DNA from: an uncultured Flavobacteriaceae bacterium
GTDB taxonomy: Bacteria; Bacteroidota; Bacteroidia; Flavobacteriales; Flavobacteriaceae
Reading direction: 5' to 3'
Length of the DNA: 64,000 nucleotides
Assembly (NCBI GenBank): GCA_947500585.1
Contig: CANMSN010000004.1
Span: 1 to 64,000, forward strand
Shown here: piece after piece, positions 1 to 7,244 of the stretch
How the letters are laid out: every line of letters starts with the position of its first letter
Position numbering within the stretch: position 1 is the stretch's first letter
Translations under genes and position numbers: made by a program
Notes under the pieces: generated by a model
Told to the model about the DNA's origin: nothing
The model's input: the letters and a program-made list of their open reading frames with translations, nothing else
The model's database searches: none

Positions 1-476
1 TTGGTGATAATATGTAACTTAAAACCATAGAACCAGCCTAATGAACATTGCCCTCTTTGCGCCAAATCTTTAAAAACCTTATGTTGATTGATACGCCGTT
101 TATCACAAACCCTAAGTGGTGTGGAGTCAATAAAAGAAATACCTGTGCAGTTGGCTAGACCACAAACTTTTAAGTAGATGGCTAAAGGCACAAAGCTTTG
201 ACCTTTGAGCTCTACCATACGGTTGTAAGACACCAGCTCTGGAAAATCATCCCTTAAGTGTTTTAATACATGGCCAACATAAAAATCTTTGAAAGTTTTA
301 TATCCAGACAAATGAAAAAGTACCTGTATGGTCATCACTTCTGAGAGGCTCATTTTTGATGCACGAATACGTTTTTTACCATTAGCCAGTAGACTTTTTT
401 GCCAAAAAGGAACAAATTCTTGGCAAAAATCATCAATAGAACAAAAAATTTGAGTAATTTTAAATGAAGAAATCAT
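1..476 (-). CDS. IS982-family transposase, 5' part (cut by window edge)
   Basis: An open frame begins at an ATG at 476 and continues past base 1 without a stop, giving 158 visible residues. The N-terminal helical region (FKITQIFCSIDDFCQEF) and the block GISFIDSTPLRVC are typical of IS982-type DDE transposases; Asp117 in that block is probably the first catalytic acid. The line GWFYGFKLH at 148-156 normally sits shortly before the second catalytic Asp, which must lie beyond the edge. The visible part has no frameshift or internal stop, so the element may be intact. It lies beside a tRNA gene. The family call rests on remembered motifs and no search was done. Confidence 0.8.
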   Translation of the reverse strand, partial: MISSFKITQIFCSIDDFCQEFVPFWQKSLLANGKKRIRASKMSLSEVMTIQVLFHLSGYKTFKDFYVGHVLKHLRDDFPELVSYNRMVELKGQSFVPLAIYLKVCGLANCTGISFIDSTPLRVCDKRRINQHKVFKDLAQRGQCSLGWFYGFKLHIIT

Positions 477-580
477 AAGCGGAATAATTAGTTAAATAAT
501 TAAAATTCAGTACTTTAATTTACTAAATATTCTGCTTTTTTCTTCAATAAAAACTAAACTTTTTACGTCGAACTCACGTT
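1..580 (-). mobile_element. IS982-family insertion sequence, left part outside window
   Basis: The transposase reading frame runs off the left edge on the minus strand. Beyond its start codon lies about 100 bp of AT-rich non-coding DNA ending in ACGTCGAACTCACGTT at 565-580, which I take as the likely terminal inverted repeat. The outer boundary is inferred: the partner repeat and any target-site duplication lie outside the window. Confidence 0.6.
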
Positions 581-680
581 ATTTATTTAAGAAATAGAGT
601 GATAATTAATTACTTAATTGTAGTAAATCATAAAATTAGTCTTGATTCCATAAAATTCGGATGAACTTTGGGCAAATGAT

Positions 681-724
681 AAAAACAACAAAGCTTTCAA
701 TATATTGAAAGCTTTGTTGTTTTT
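681..724 (-). terminator. Perfect 21-bp palindromic terminator after tRNA-Arg
   Basis: Arms 681-701 and 704-724 are exact reverse complements around a 2-base centre, with A runs on the left and T runs on the right. The hairpin starts 3 bases beyond the tRNA 3' end and could terminate transcription in both directions. Confidence 0.85.
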
Positions 725-726
725 AG

Positions 727-800
727 TGACCTCGACTGGATTCAAACCAGTAACCTCTTGAGCCGTAATCAAGTGCGCTATTCAGTTGCGCCACGAGGCC
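727..800 (-). tRNA. tRNA-Arg (anticodon ACG)
   Basis: On the minus strand a cloverleaf folds with acceptor stem GGCCTCG / CGAGGTC (one G-U pair), discriminator A, anticodon stem CTTGA / TCAAG around the loop TTACGGC (anticodon ACG), and a T arm containing GGTTTGAATCC. It is 74 nt long and CCA is not encoded. A TATATTTG promoter element lies just upstream and a strong hairpin just downstream, so it looks like a single-gene transcript. Confidence 0.95.
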
Positions 801-813
801 TTTTTTGTGGGTG

Positions 814-821
814 CAAATATA
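814..821 (-). promoter_or_regulatory. -7 promoter element for tRNA-Arg
   Basis: The minus strand reads TATATTTG, matching the Bacteroidota -7 consensus TAnnTTTG. A TTTG lies 21 bp further upstream, in the range expected for the -33 element. It lies 14 bp from the tRNA 5' end. Confidence 0.7.
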
Positions 822-871
822 GTATTTTTATTAAAACCTAACCAAATATTTCATTCAATTTTCTAATTCCT

Positions 872-879
872 TATTTTTG
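872..879 (+). promoter_or_regulatory. -7 promoter element for the Crp/Fnr gene
   Basis: TATTTTTG is a perfect TAnnTTTG match. The ATG at 883 follows only 3 bases after it, so the transcript would be leaderless or nearly so. Confidence 0.6.
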
Positions 880-882
880 AAT

Positions 883-1512
883 ATGGATAAAGAATTATTA
901 CAAGAAAGATACAATCATATTCTAAGTAAAGACCTTATTAATGAAATATTTGAAATAGGGACTTTTAAAAAATTCAAAAAAAATGATATCATTATTGATA
1001 TTAATCAAACTCTACAATACATACCACTTTTATTATCTGGAAACATCAAGATTTTAAGAGAAGACAAAAATGGTAATGAACTACTCATATACTTTTTAGA
1101 AGCTGGAGAAACCTGTACCATGTCGCTTACCTGCTGTATGGGAACTACAAAAAGTAAAATTAGAGCAGTTGCCGAAAAAGATTCTAGTTTAGTCATGATT
1201 CCAGTCCAAAACATGCAAAAATGGTTTAATGAAAATGAAAGTTGGAGAAATTTTATTTTAGAAAGTTACCAAACGCGTTTTGATGAAATGCTTGATGCAA
1301 TTGACAATATAGCGTTTATGAAAATGGATGAACGCCTATATAAACACCTCATTAATAAAACTAAACTACATAATTCTAAAACGATAATAGTTAAGCATCA
1401 AGACATCGCTGAAGATTTACACACATCTCGTGTTGTCATTTCTCGATTATTAAAGCAGTTAGAAAATGATAATAAAATTATATTGAGCCGAAACAAAATT
1501 CAGGTTCTATAA
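883..1512 (+). CDS. Crp/Fnr-family transcriptional regulator, probable sulfur-stress sensor
   Basis: A 209-residue regulator. Residues 20-120 form the cyclic-nucleotide-binding-type beta barrel; residues 150-205 form a Crp winged helix-turn-helix (DIAEDLHTSRVVISRLLKQL). The barrel carries three clustered cysteines, C78, C84 and C85 (ETCTMSLTCCM), where cAMP-binding members keep an RxA phosphate cassette; a thiol or persulfide switch is a reasonable inference. The ATG at 883 is preferred over an in-frame TTG at 877 because the TTG overlaps the -7 element. It heads the sulfur genes that follow on the same strand, and a perfect Crp/Fnr-type palindrome lies at 3346. The family is certain; the sensing mode is inferred. 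Confidence 0.85.
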   Translation: MDKELLQERYNHILSKDLINEIFEIGTFKKFKKNDIIIDINQTLQYIPLLLSGNIKILREDKNGNELLIYFLEAGETCTMSLTCCMGTTKSKIRAVAEKDSSLVMIPVQNMQKWFNENESWRNFILESYQTRFDEMLDAIDNIAFMKMDERLYKHLINKTKLHNSKTIIVKHQDIAEDLHTSRVVISRLLKQLENDNKIILSRNKIQVL

Positions 1513-1571
1513 GTAACATTTATTACAAAGTTTAAAATAGCTAGCTTTACATTTACACAAAAATAAAATTT

Positions 1572-2129
1572 ATGGACTATATTTTAAATCCATGGCCTTG
1601 GTATGTTTCTGGGCCATTAATTGCCTTAGTTATGGCACTACTCCTTTATTTTGGTAAAACTTTCGGAATGTCATCAAATCTAAGAACATTTTGCGCTATT
1701 GGTGGTGCTGGAAAGTTTTCCAACTTTTTTAAATTTAATTGGAAAAACCAATCATGGAATTTAATAGTAGTACTAGGAGCCATTATTGGTGGTTTTATAG
1801 CAACACAATTTTTATCAAATGACAGTATTTCAGATTTAAATCCAGACACAGTAACTGAGCTTCAAAATATGGGGTTTGAAAATGCAGGTGCTACTTTAGT
1901 TCCTAATGAAATGTATAATATAGAAGCAATTACCTCAACTGGTGGTTTATTACTTTTAATTATTGGCGGACTTTTAGTTGGCTTTGGAACACGATATGCT
2001 GGCGGTTGTACATCTGGACATGCTATTACCGGACTTAGTAGTTTACAAAAACCATCTTTAATTGCTGTTATTGGTTTTTTTATTGGCGGATTAATTATGA
2101 CGAACTTTATTTTACCCTTAATTTTTTAA
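1572..2129 (+). CDS. YeeE/YedE-type sulfur transporter, first half-protein
   Basis: A 185-residue inner-membrane protein with about four to five hydrophobic segments. The motif YAGGCTSGHAITG (C146, H150) is the signature of YeeE/YedE (Sulf_transp) proteins, in which the Cys lies in the thiosulfate path of the full-length transporter. This protein carries only half of the full-length fold; the next gene supplies the other half. It starts 59 bp after the Crp/Fnr gene and ends 2 bp before the next ATG, so the run is probably one operon. Likely role: passage of thiosulfate or another reduced sulfur species. The substrate is inferred from family and neighbours. Confidence 0.85.
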   Translation: MDYILNPWPWYVSGPLIALVMALLLYFGKTFGMSSNLRTFCAIGGAGKFSNFFKFNWKNQSWNLIVVLGAIIGGFIATQFLSNDSISDLNPDTVTELQNMGFENAGATLVPNEMYNIEAITSTGGLLLLIIGGLLVGFGTRYAGGCTSGHAITGLSSLQKPSLIAVIGFFIGGLIMTNFILPLIF

Positions 2130-2131
2130 AA

Positions 2132-2545
2132 ATGAAGTATTTAAAATTTTTATTAGTTGGTGTTTTTTTCGGAATTGTATTAGTAAAATCTGAAGCTGTA
2201 TCATGGTATCGTATTTACGAAATGTTTAGATTTCAATCGTTTCATATGTATGGCATTATTGGAACCGCTGTTGCATCAGGTATTTTGTTTTTACAAATCT
2301 CAAAGAAAGGTTATATTAAGAGTATTAAAGGCGCTGATATTTTTGTTCCCAAAAAAGACAATGGCCTAATTAGATATATTGTAGGTGGTACAATTTTCGG
2401 ATTTGGTTGGGCACTAGTTGGTGCTTGTCCTGGCCCAATGTATATATTATTAGGAACTGGAGTTTATAGTATACTAATTGTAATAGGCGCAGCTATTTTA
2501 GGTACATTTTTATATGGTATTTTAAAAGACAAACTACCGCACTAA
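2132..2545 (+). CDS. YeeE/YedE-type sulfur transporter, second half-protein (DUF6691-like)
   Basis: A 137-residue membrane protein with about four hydrophobic segments. The block FGFGWALVGACPGPMYILLG, with C99, is the counterpart of the GCTSGH motif in the preceding gene. Pairs of half-size YeeE/YedE proteins encoded side by side are common in Bacteroidota and Proteobacteria and probably assemble into one transporter. It lies 2 bp from the gene before it and 1 bp from the gene after it, which suggests translational coupling. Substrate not shown by sequence. Confidence 0.83.
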   Translation: MKYLKFLLVGVFFGIVLVKSEAVSWYRIYEMFRFQSFHMYGIIGTAVASGILFLQISKKGYIKSIKGADIFVPKKDNGLIRYIVGGTIFGFGWALVGACPGPMYILLGTGVYSILIVIGAAILGTFLYGILKDKLPH

Positions 2546-2546
2546 C

Positions 2547-3338
2547 ATGGATAACACGCAACTTTTAGGGTATATTGGAGCGCTTATCGTCGGATTAGTT
2601 TTAGGACTTATAGGTGGTGGTGGTTCTATATTAACAGTGCCTTTATTAGTATATCTATTAGGTTACAATCCTGTAGTTGCCACAGCTTATTCTTTATTTG
2701 TAGTTGGCACTTCTTCTCTAGTAGGCTCATACCAAAAGTATAAAAAAGGATTAGTTGATTTTAAAACAGGTATAGCCTTTTCATTTCCATCCTTTATTGC
2801 AGTTTATCTATCTAGAAGATATTTAGTTCCTGGTATTCCAGAAACACTTTTTAATATTGGTGATTATACATTAACCAAAGGAATGGCTATCATGATTTTC
2901 TTTGCGATTATTATGTTTTTATCGTCTTATTCGATGATAAAAAACAGGAAAGACAAAGAAATAAATACCAAAGCGCAACCTTATTATAAAACATTCATTC
3001 AAGGATTAATAATAGGGACCATTACAGGGCTTATTGGTGCTGGTGGTGGCTTTCTATACGTTCCTGCTTTAGTACTTTGGGCTAATATTCCTATGAAAAA
3101 AGCAGTAGGAACCTCATTAATCATTGTTACTATAAACTCTTTAATAGGTTTTATGGGTGATGTGCAAACTCTAGATATAGAGTGGTTTTTTCTACTAACG
3201 TTTACATTAATTTCAATTATTGGAATTATTTTGGGTATATTTCTATCAAAATTTATAAGTGGAGAAAAACTAAAAAAGAGCTTTGGAGTTTTTACTCTAA
3301 TTATGGCTATATATATCATTTACAAGGAAGTAAACTAA
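2547..3338 (+). CDS. Sulfite exporter TauE/SafE family permease
   Basis: A 263-residue polytopic inner-membrane protein with the internal duplication of the TauE/SafE family. The first half carries LIGGGGSILTVPLLVYLLG (about 20-39); the second carries LIGAGGGFLYVPALVLW followed by KKAVGTSL. The family moves sulfite, sulfoacetate and other small organosulfur anions, usually outwards. It is the third membrane gene of the module and ends just before the Crp/Fnr-type palindrome, so it probably exports the sulfite made by the downstream dioxygenase. Export direction and substrate are inferred. Confidence 0.88.
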   Translation: MDNTQLLGYIGALIVGLVLGLIGGGGSILTVPLLVYLLGYNPVVATAYSLFVVGTSSLVGSYQKYKKGLVDFKTGIAFSFPSFIAVYLSRRYLVPGIPETLFNIGDYTLTKGMAIMIFFAIIMFLSSYSMIKNRKDKEINTKAQPYYKTFIQGLIIGTITGLIGAGGGFLYVPALVLWANIPMKKAVGTSLIIVTINSLIGFMGDVQTLDIEWFFLLTFTLISIIGIILGIFLSKFISGEKLKKSFGVFTLIMAIYIIYKEVN

Positions 3339-3345
3339 TTTTTAA

Positions 3346-3361
3346 TGTGACAAAAGTCACA
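3346..3361. promoter_or_regulatory. Crp/Fnr-type operator palindrome
   Basis: TGTGACAAAAGTCACA has two perfect 6-base arms (TGTGAC / GTCACA) and matches the general Crp-family pattern TGTGAnnnnnnTCACA. It lies between the TauE stop codon and the -7 element at 3383. Its centre is about 42 bp before the expected start of transcription, the class II activator position. The obvious ligand is the Crp/Fnr protein encoded at 883-1512; that link is inferred. Confidence 0.75.
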
Positions 3362-3382
3362 AAGCAAACTATTAAGTTTTAG

Positions 3383-3390
3383 TATTTTTG
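3383..3390 (+). promoter_or_regulatory. -7 promoter element for the persulfide dioxygenase gene
   Basis: TATTTTTG is a perfect TAnnTTTG match, 22 bp downstream of the Crp/Fnr-type palindrome and 53 bp before the start codon. The leader between them contains a small hairpin, ATTCCC with GGGAAT, around 3409-3427. Confidence 0.7.
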
Positions 3391-3442
3391 AAAAAATAAT
3401 TAAAAACGATTCCCACTTCTAGGGAATGACAAAAATAACACG

Positions 3443-4855
3443 ATGCGAATAGAACAAATATATACAGGATGTTTAGCTCAAGGCGCTTACTATATTGAAT
3501 CTGATGGTGAAGTTGCTATTATAGATCCTTTGCGTGAAACGCAACAATATGTAGATAAAGCAGCTAAAGAAAATGCAAAAATCAAATATATTTTTGAGAC
3601 TCATTTTCATGCAGATTTTGTTTCAGGACATGTTGATTTGGCAAAAAAAACTGGAGCAACTATTATTTTTGGTCCTGGAGCTGAAACAACATACAATATA
3701 CATTCGGCAAAAGATAACGAGGTATTCAAATTGGGTAATGTGTCTATTAAAGTACTACATACACCTGGGCATACTTTAGAATCTTCAACCTACCTTTTAC
3801 TTGATGAAAACAGAAAAGAACACGCTATATTTTCAGGAGACACACTATTTTTAGGTGATGTTGGACGACCAGATTTAGCCATAAAATCAAACTTAACAAA
3901 GGAAGACTTAGCAAGCATGTTATTCGATTCTTTGCGTAATAAAATTATGCCTTTACCAGATGACGTAATTGTATATCCTGCACATGGCGCTGGTTCTGCT
4001 TGTGGCAAAAATCTAAGTAAAGAAACAATAGGTGTTTTAGGTGACCAGAAAAAAACCAATTATGCCTTAAGGCCAGATATGACTCGCGATGAATTTATAA
4101 AAGAAGTTTTAGATGGTATCGCTCCACCACCTCAGTATTTTGCTAAAAATGCTATGATGAATAAATCGGGTTATGATGCGTTTGAAACTGTTTTAAAGAA
4201 AGGAGATAATCCCTTAACGCCTGAAGCGTTTGAAGCTATTGCAAACCAAGAAGATGCCTTAGTTTTAGATGTTAGGCATGAAAAAGACTTTGTAAAAAGT
4301 CATATTCCGAATTCTATATTTATTGGAATTCATGGTGGTTTTGCCCCCTGGGTTGGTGCTTTAATAACCGATTTAAAACAACCTATTTTATTAATTACAC
4401 CCGAGGGAAAAGAAAAAGAAACCGTTACTCGATTATCTCGCGTGGGTTATGATAATACATTAGGTTATTTAGAAGGTGGTATTGCCGCTTGGAAAGCTGC
4501 TGGAAAAGATATTGAAACGATAGAGTCTATATCTGTTGATGACTTTTCTAAACATTTTAAAAATGAAAATATTAATATTTTGGATGTTAGAAAAGATGGT
4601 GAATATAAATCTGAACATCTAGAAGGTGAAAATGTACAGCATTTTGCATTAGATTATATAAATGACAATATGAATGCCATTGACAAAGACAAAAACTATT
4701 ACATTCATTGTGCTGGTGGCTATCGCTCTGTTATTGCCGCTTCAATTTTAAAAGCACGCGGGTTTAATAATTTAGTAGATATAGCTGGTGGATTTGGAGC
4801 TATTAAAAATAGCGATTTACCAACCACAGATTTTGTTTGTCCGACAACATTATAA
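3443..4855 (+). CDS. Persulfide dioxygenase-like MBL-fold protein with two rhodanese domains
   Basis: A 470-residue cytosolic fusion. Residues 1-250 are an ETHE1-like metallo-beta-lactamase domain with THFHADFVSGH (H54, H56, D58, H63), HTPGHT, FSGDTLFLGDVGRPDL and YPAHGAGSACG, the metal ligands of glutathione- or thiol-persulfide dioxygenases. Two rhodanese domains follow, about 265-355 and 365-465. The first has ITPEGKE in the active-site loop and lacks the catalytic Cys; the second has HCAGGYRS with C423 and should be active. The layout resembles CstB of staphylococci. Expected reaction: oxidation of a persulfide to sulfite or thiosulfate. It has its own promoter and the palindrome at 3346. 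The family call is firm; the exact substrate is inferred. Confidence 0.88.
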   Translation: MRIEQIYTGCLAQGAYYIESDGEVAIIDPLRETQQYVDKAAKENAKIKYIFETHFHADFVSGHVDLAKKTGATIIFGPGAETTYNIHSAKDNEVFKLGNVSIKVLHTPGHTLESSTYLLLDENRKEHAIFSGDTLFLGDVGRPDLAIKSNLTKEDLASMLFDSLRNKIMPLPDDVIVYPAHGAGSACGKNLSKETIGVLGDQKKTNYALRPDMTRDEFIKEVLDGIAPPPQYFAKNAMMNKSGYDAFETVLKKGDNPLTPEAFEAIANQEDALVLDVRHEKDFVKSHIPNSIFIGIHGGFAPWVGALITDLKQPILLITPEGKEKETVTRLSRVGYDNTLGYLEGGIAAWKAAGKDIETIESISVDDFSKHFKNENINILDVRKDGEYKSEHLEGENVQHFALDYINDNMNAIDKDKNYYIHCAGGYRSVIAASILKARGFNNLVDIAGGFGAIKNSDLPTTDFVCPTTL

Positions 4856-4864
4856 ATTATTAAA

Positions 4865-5134
4865 ATGAAAACTACGTTTGAAATACAAAATTTAAAATGT
4901 GGAGGTTATGCACATACTATTATTAATAAGCTGTCTCATATAGCGGATATTGAAAACATTACAGTAAATAACGAAAGTAATACCGTATCATTTACTTATT
5001 TAAATGATTCGGCTATTAAAAATTCAAAAAAATTACTGAACGAGATTGGATATCCCGTAGTTGGAGATAAAAACAATATAATTACTAAAGCAAAGTCTTA
5101 TGTGAGTTGTACTATTGGGAAGATTAACAACTAA
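4865..5134 (+). CDS. HMA-like small protein with half of the CxxC motif
   Basis: An 89-residue protein with the ferredoxin-like heavy-metal-associated pattern: a beta strand, then LKCGGYAHTIINKL, then VNNESNTVSFTY. In metal-binding relatives the motif is CxxC; here C12 is kept and the second position is Tyr15 (codon TAT, one base from TGT). Another Cys (C82) lies near the C-terminus. It starts 9 bp after the dioxygenase gene and probably shares its transcript. One Cys beside a rhodanese fits a sulfur- or metal-handling role, but this is a guess. Its stop lies 2 bp from the convergent clpS stop. Confidence 0.7.
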   Translation: MKTTFEIQNLKCGGYAHTIINKLSHIADIENITVNNESNTVSFTYLNDSAIKNSKKLLNEIGYPVVGDKNNIITKAKSYVSCTIGKINN

Positions 5135-5136
5135 TG

Positions 5137-5412
5137 CTAAACTATTTCTGCACTTAAACCTGCTTCTAAAAGCATCGAACAACGTGGTTTCAAATCGTCA
5201 TACAAACCTGTTTTAACGGTACATTTACCTTTATAATGCACTATTAATGAACATTGTTCTGCTTGTTCTGAAGTATGATCGCAAGCATAAATAAGTGTTT
5301 CAATTACATGATCGAAAGTATTCACATCGTCATTGAATAATACAATTTCGTTTTGAGTTGAAACTTCCTCTTCAAGTAATAACTCTTCCGATACTTTTTC
5401 TTTTGTACTCAT
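5137..5412 (-). CDS. clpS: ATP-dependent Clp protease adaptor ClpS
   Basis: A 91-residue adaptor that delivers N-degron substrates to ClpAP-type proteases. After an acidic N-terminal tail comes the ClpS core: VLFNDDVNTFDHVIETL, then a helix with EQAEQCSLIVHYKGKC and VKTGLYDDLKPR. The Asn-Asp pair and the His of the second helix form the substrate pocket in known ClpS proteins. I use the ATG at 5412; an in-frame TTG two codons upstream is less likely. It is the last gene of a minus-strand run after prmA. Confidence 0.92.
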   Translation of the reverse strand: MSTKEKVSEELLLEEEVSTQNEIVLFNDDVNTFDHVIETLIYACDHTSEQAEQCSLIVHYKGKCTVKTGLYDDLKPRCSMLLEAGLSAEIV

Positions 5413-5443
5413 AGTCAAATAACCTTTGGGGATTAATTATCTA

Positions 5444-6277
5444 CTAATTTAAAAATTTTAACGAAACCCAATTGTTCCTTTCTAACTTTTCTTCAAATTT
5501 TAACATATATTTTTCGCATGCTGCTTGAATTAAAGGGATATCATCATTATAAAATCCACTTAAAAACAATATGCCTTCTTTATTTAAGCAAGAAACATAG
5601 GTCTTCATATCTTGTAATAAAATATTACGGTTTATGTTCGCAATAATAATATCGTATTTTTCATGTAAAACGGAAGCATCTCCTTCAATAACAGTGATGC
5701 GTTTACAGCTATTGCGTTCTACGTTTTCTAAACTATTTAGGTAACACCAATTATCATAATCTACAGCATCAATAGGTTTTGCGCCTTTTAGTTCTGCAAG
5801 AATTGCTAAAACGCCGGTACCACAACCCATATCTAAAACCGATTTGTTGGTAAAATCGTTTTTTAAAATATGCTGAATCATCATGTGCGTGGTTTCATGA
5901 TGTCCTGTACCAAAACTCATTTTTGGTTCTATAATAATATCGTATTCGGTATCAAATTTATCATGAAATGGTGCGCGAACTGCACAAAGATTATCTACCA
6001 CAATAGGGTTAAAGTTCTTTTCCCATTCGGCATTCCAGTTGGTTTGTTCTATGTCTTCAAAAGTATAGGTTATTTCAAATTCATCTGAAGTCAAAATTTG
6101 AATATCATCTAAAATATCATCTCGCCATTCCTCTTTTTGAATATAAGCGGTTACACCTTCTTCGGTTTCCACAAAACTTTCAAAACCAGCGTAACCGAGT
6201 TCAGCAATCAAAATTTCTACCGCAGGTTGTAATGGTTTAACTGTAAAGTAGTAGCCTATATAGACAATGTTTGACAT
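5444..6277 (-). CDS. prmA: Ribosomal protein L11 methyltransferase
   Basis: A 277-residue class I SAM-dependent methyltransferase. The N-terminal substrate-binding part (about 1-110) precedes FGTGHHETT, the glycine-rich SAM loop LDMGCGTGVLAIL and the NIN motif (IIANINRNILL). This order is diagnostic of PrmA. The start at 6277 (MSNIVYIGYYF) fits related proteins better than the ATG five codons upstream. Downstream of tpiA with a 166-bp gap that holds dispersed repeat copies, and 31 bp before clpS; prmA-clpS pairing is common in Flavobacteriaceae. Confidence 0.93.
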   Translation of the reverse strand: MSNIVYIGYYFTVKPLQPAVEILIAELGYAGFESFVETEEGVTAYIQKEEWRDDILDDIQILTSDEFEITYTFEDIEQTNWNAEWEKNFNPIVVDNLCAVRAPFHDKFDTEYDIIIEPKMSFGTGHHETTHMMIQHILKNDFTNKSVLDMGCGTGVLAILAELKGAKPIDAVDYDNWCYLNSLENVERNSCKRITVIEGDASVLHEKYDIIIANINRNILLQDMKTYVSCLNKEGILFLSGFYNDDIPLIQAACEKYMLKFEEKLERNNWVSLKFLN

Positions 6278-6306
6278 AATTATTAAGAACATTTATTAGC
6301 AATTAG

Positions 6307-6430
6307 ACCCGCGTTAGCGATTGAAGTGAAAAGCCCACATTGAGGCATGAATGAGGACTTGTAACCCTTCGACTTCGCTCAAGATAAACCGCAAGCGCGA
6401 TCCCACACCAAAGTAGGATAACGTCCAAAC
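6307..6430. repeat. Dispersed intergenic repeat, two motifs side by side
   Basis: The tpiA-prmA gap holds CCGCGTTAGCGATTGAA (from about 6309), which has a diverged copy near 35329, and CTTCGACTTCGCTCA (6367-6381), a close relative of the repeats around the GIY-YIG gene at 32 kb. No reading frame or promoter was seen here. Confidence 0.55.
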
Positions 6431-6443
6431 TATTTTTAGTTAA

Positions 6444-7193
6444 TTAAAACGCATTTACAATAGCGAAAAAATCTTCAGCCTTTAGAGCTGCTCCACCAAT
6501 TAAACCGCCATCTACATCTGGTTTAGAAAAAATTTCGACTGCATTTGCTGGTTTAACACTACCACCGTAAAGTATTGAAACTTCATCGGCAACATTAGCA
6601 CCATATTTATTAGCTAACGTCTTTCTAATAAAGGCGTGCATATCTTGTGCTTGCTCAGGACTTGCCGTTTCGCCAGTACCAATAGCCCAAACTGGTTCGT
6701 AAGCTAAAACGATGTTTTTAAAAGCAGAAGCCTCTAAATGAAATAAGGCATTTTTAATTTGAGAACCAACAACATGTTCTTCCTTTCCAGATTTTCTATC
6801 GGCTAATTCTTCTCCAAAACAGAAAATAACACGCATGTCGTTTGTTAAAGCTGCATCAACCTTTTTAGCTAATAACTCATCGGTTTCATTAAAATACTCT
6901 CGTCTTTCACTATGACCTAAAATAACGGTTTGTACACCAACACTTTTAAGCATACTTGCACTTATTTCTCCTGTGTAAGCTCCATTTTCAGCAAAATGCA
7001 TGTTTTGAGCTACAACTTCAATATCTGTTGTTCTTAAAGCCTCAAAAGCATGATATAGATTTGTAAATGTAGGCGCTACCATAACCTCTGCATTTGATGT
7101 TTGTGTTTGCTTTTTTAAATCGGTTAATAACGACTCTGTTTGTGCTAAATCGTTATTCATCTTCCAGTTTCCTGCTACGATATTTTTTCTCAT
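6444..7193 (-). CDS. tpiA: Triosephosphate isomerase
   Basis: A 249-residue TIM-barrel enzyme converting dihydroxyacetone phosphate and glyceraldehyde 3-phosphate. Clear family blocks: AGNWKMN at the N-terminus (substrate Lys), GHSERR around residue 97 (electrophilic His), AYEPVWAIGTG around 165 (catalytic Glu) and SILYGGSVKP with GGLIGGAAL near the C-terminus (phosphate loops). Usual length. It follows the TlpA-like gene by about 50 bp on the same strand and is probably part of that run. Confidence 0.97.
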   Translation of the reverse strand: MRKNIVAGNWKMNNDLAQTESLLTDLKKQTQTSNAEVMVAPTFTNLYHAFEALRTTDIEVVAQNMHFAENGAYTGEISASMLKSVGVQTVILGHSERREYFNETDELLAKKVDAALTNDMRVIFCFGEELADRKSGKEEHVVGSQIKNALFHLEASAFKNIVLAYEPVWAIGTGETASPEQAQDMHAFIRKTLANKYGANVADEVSILYGGSVKPANAVEIFSKPDVDGGLIGGAALKAEDFFAIVNAF

Positions 7194-7244
7194 TTTCCCA
7201 TCATTACCTTTCCCAAAGGGAAGGAATTTGTTAAATTAATATAT

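Noticed and set aside
2999-3319. Minus-strand open frame of 106 codons
   Set aside because: Antisense to the TauE/SafE gene, with no start signal or recognisable pattern.
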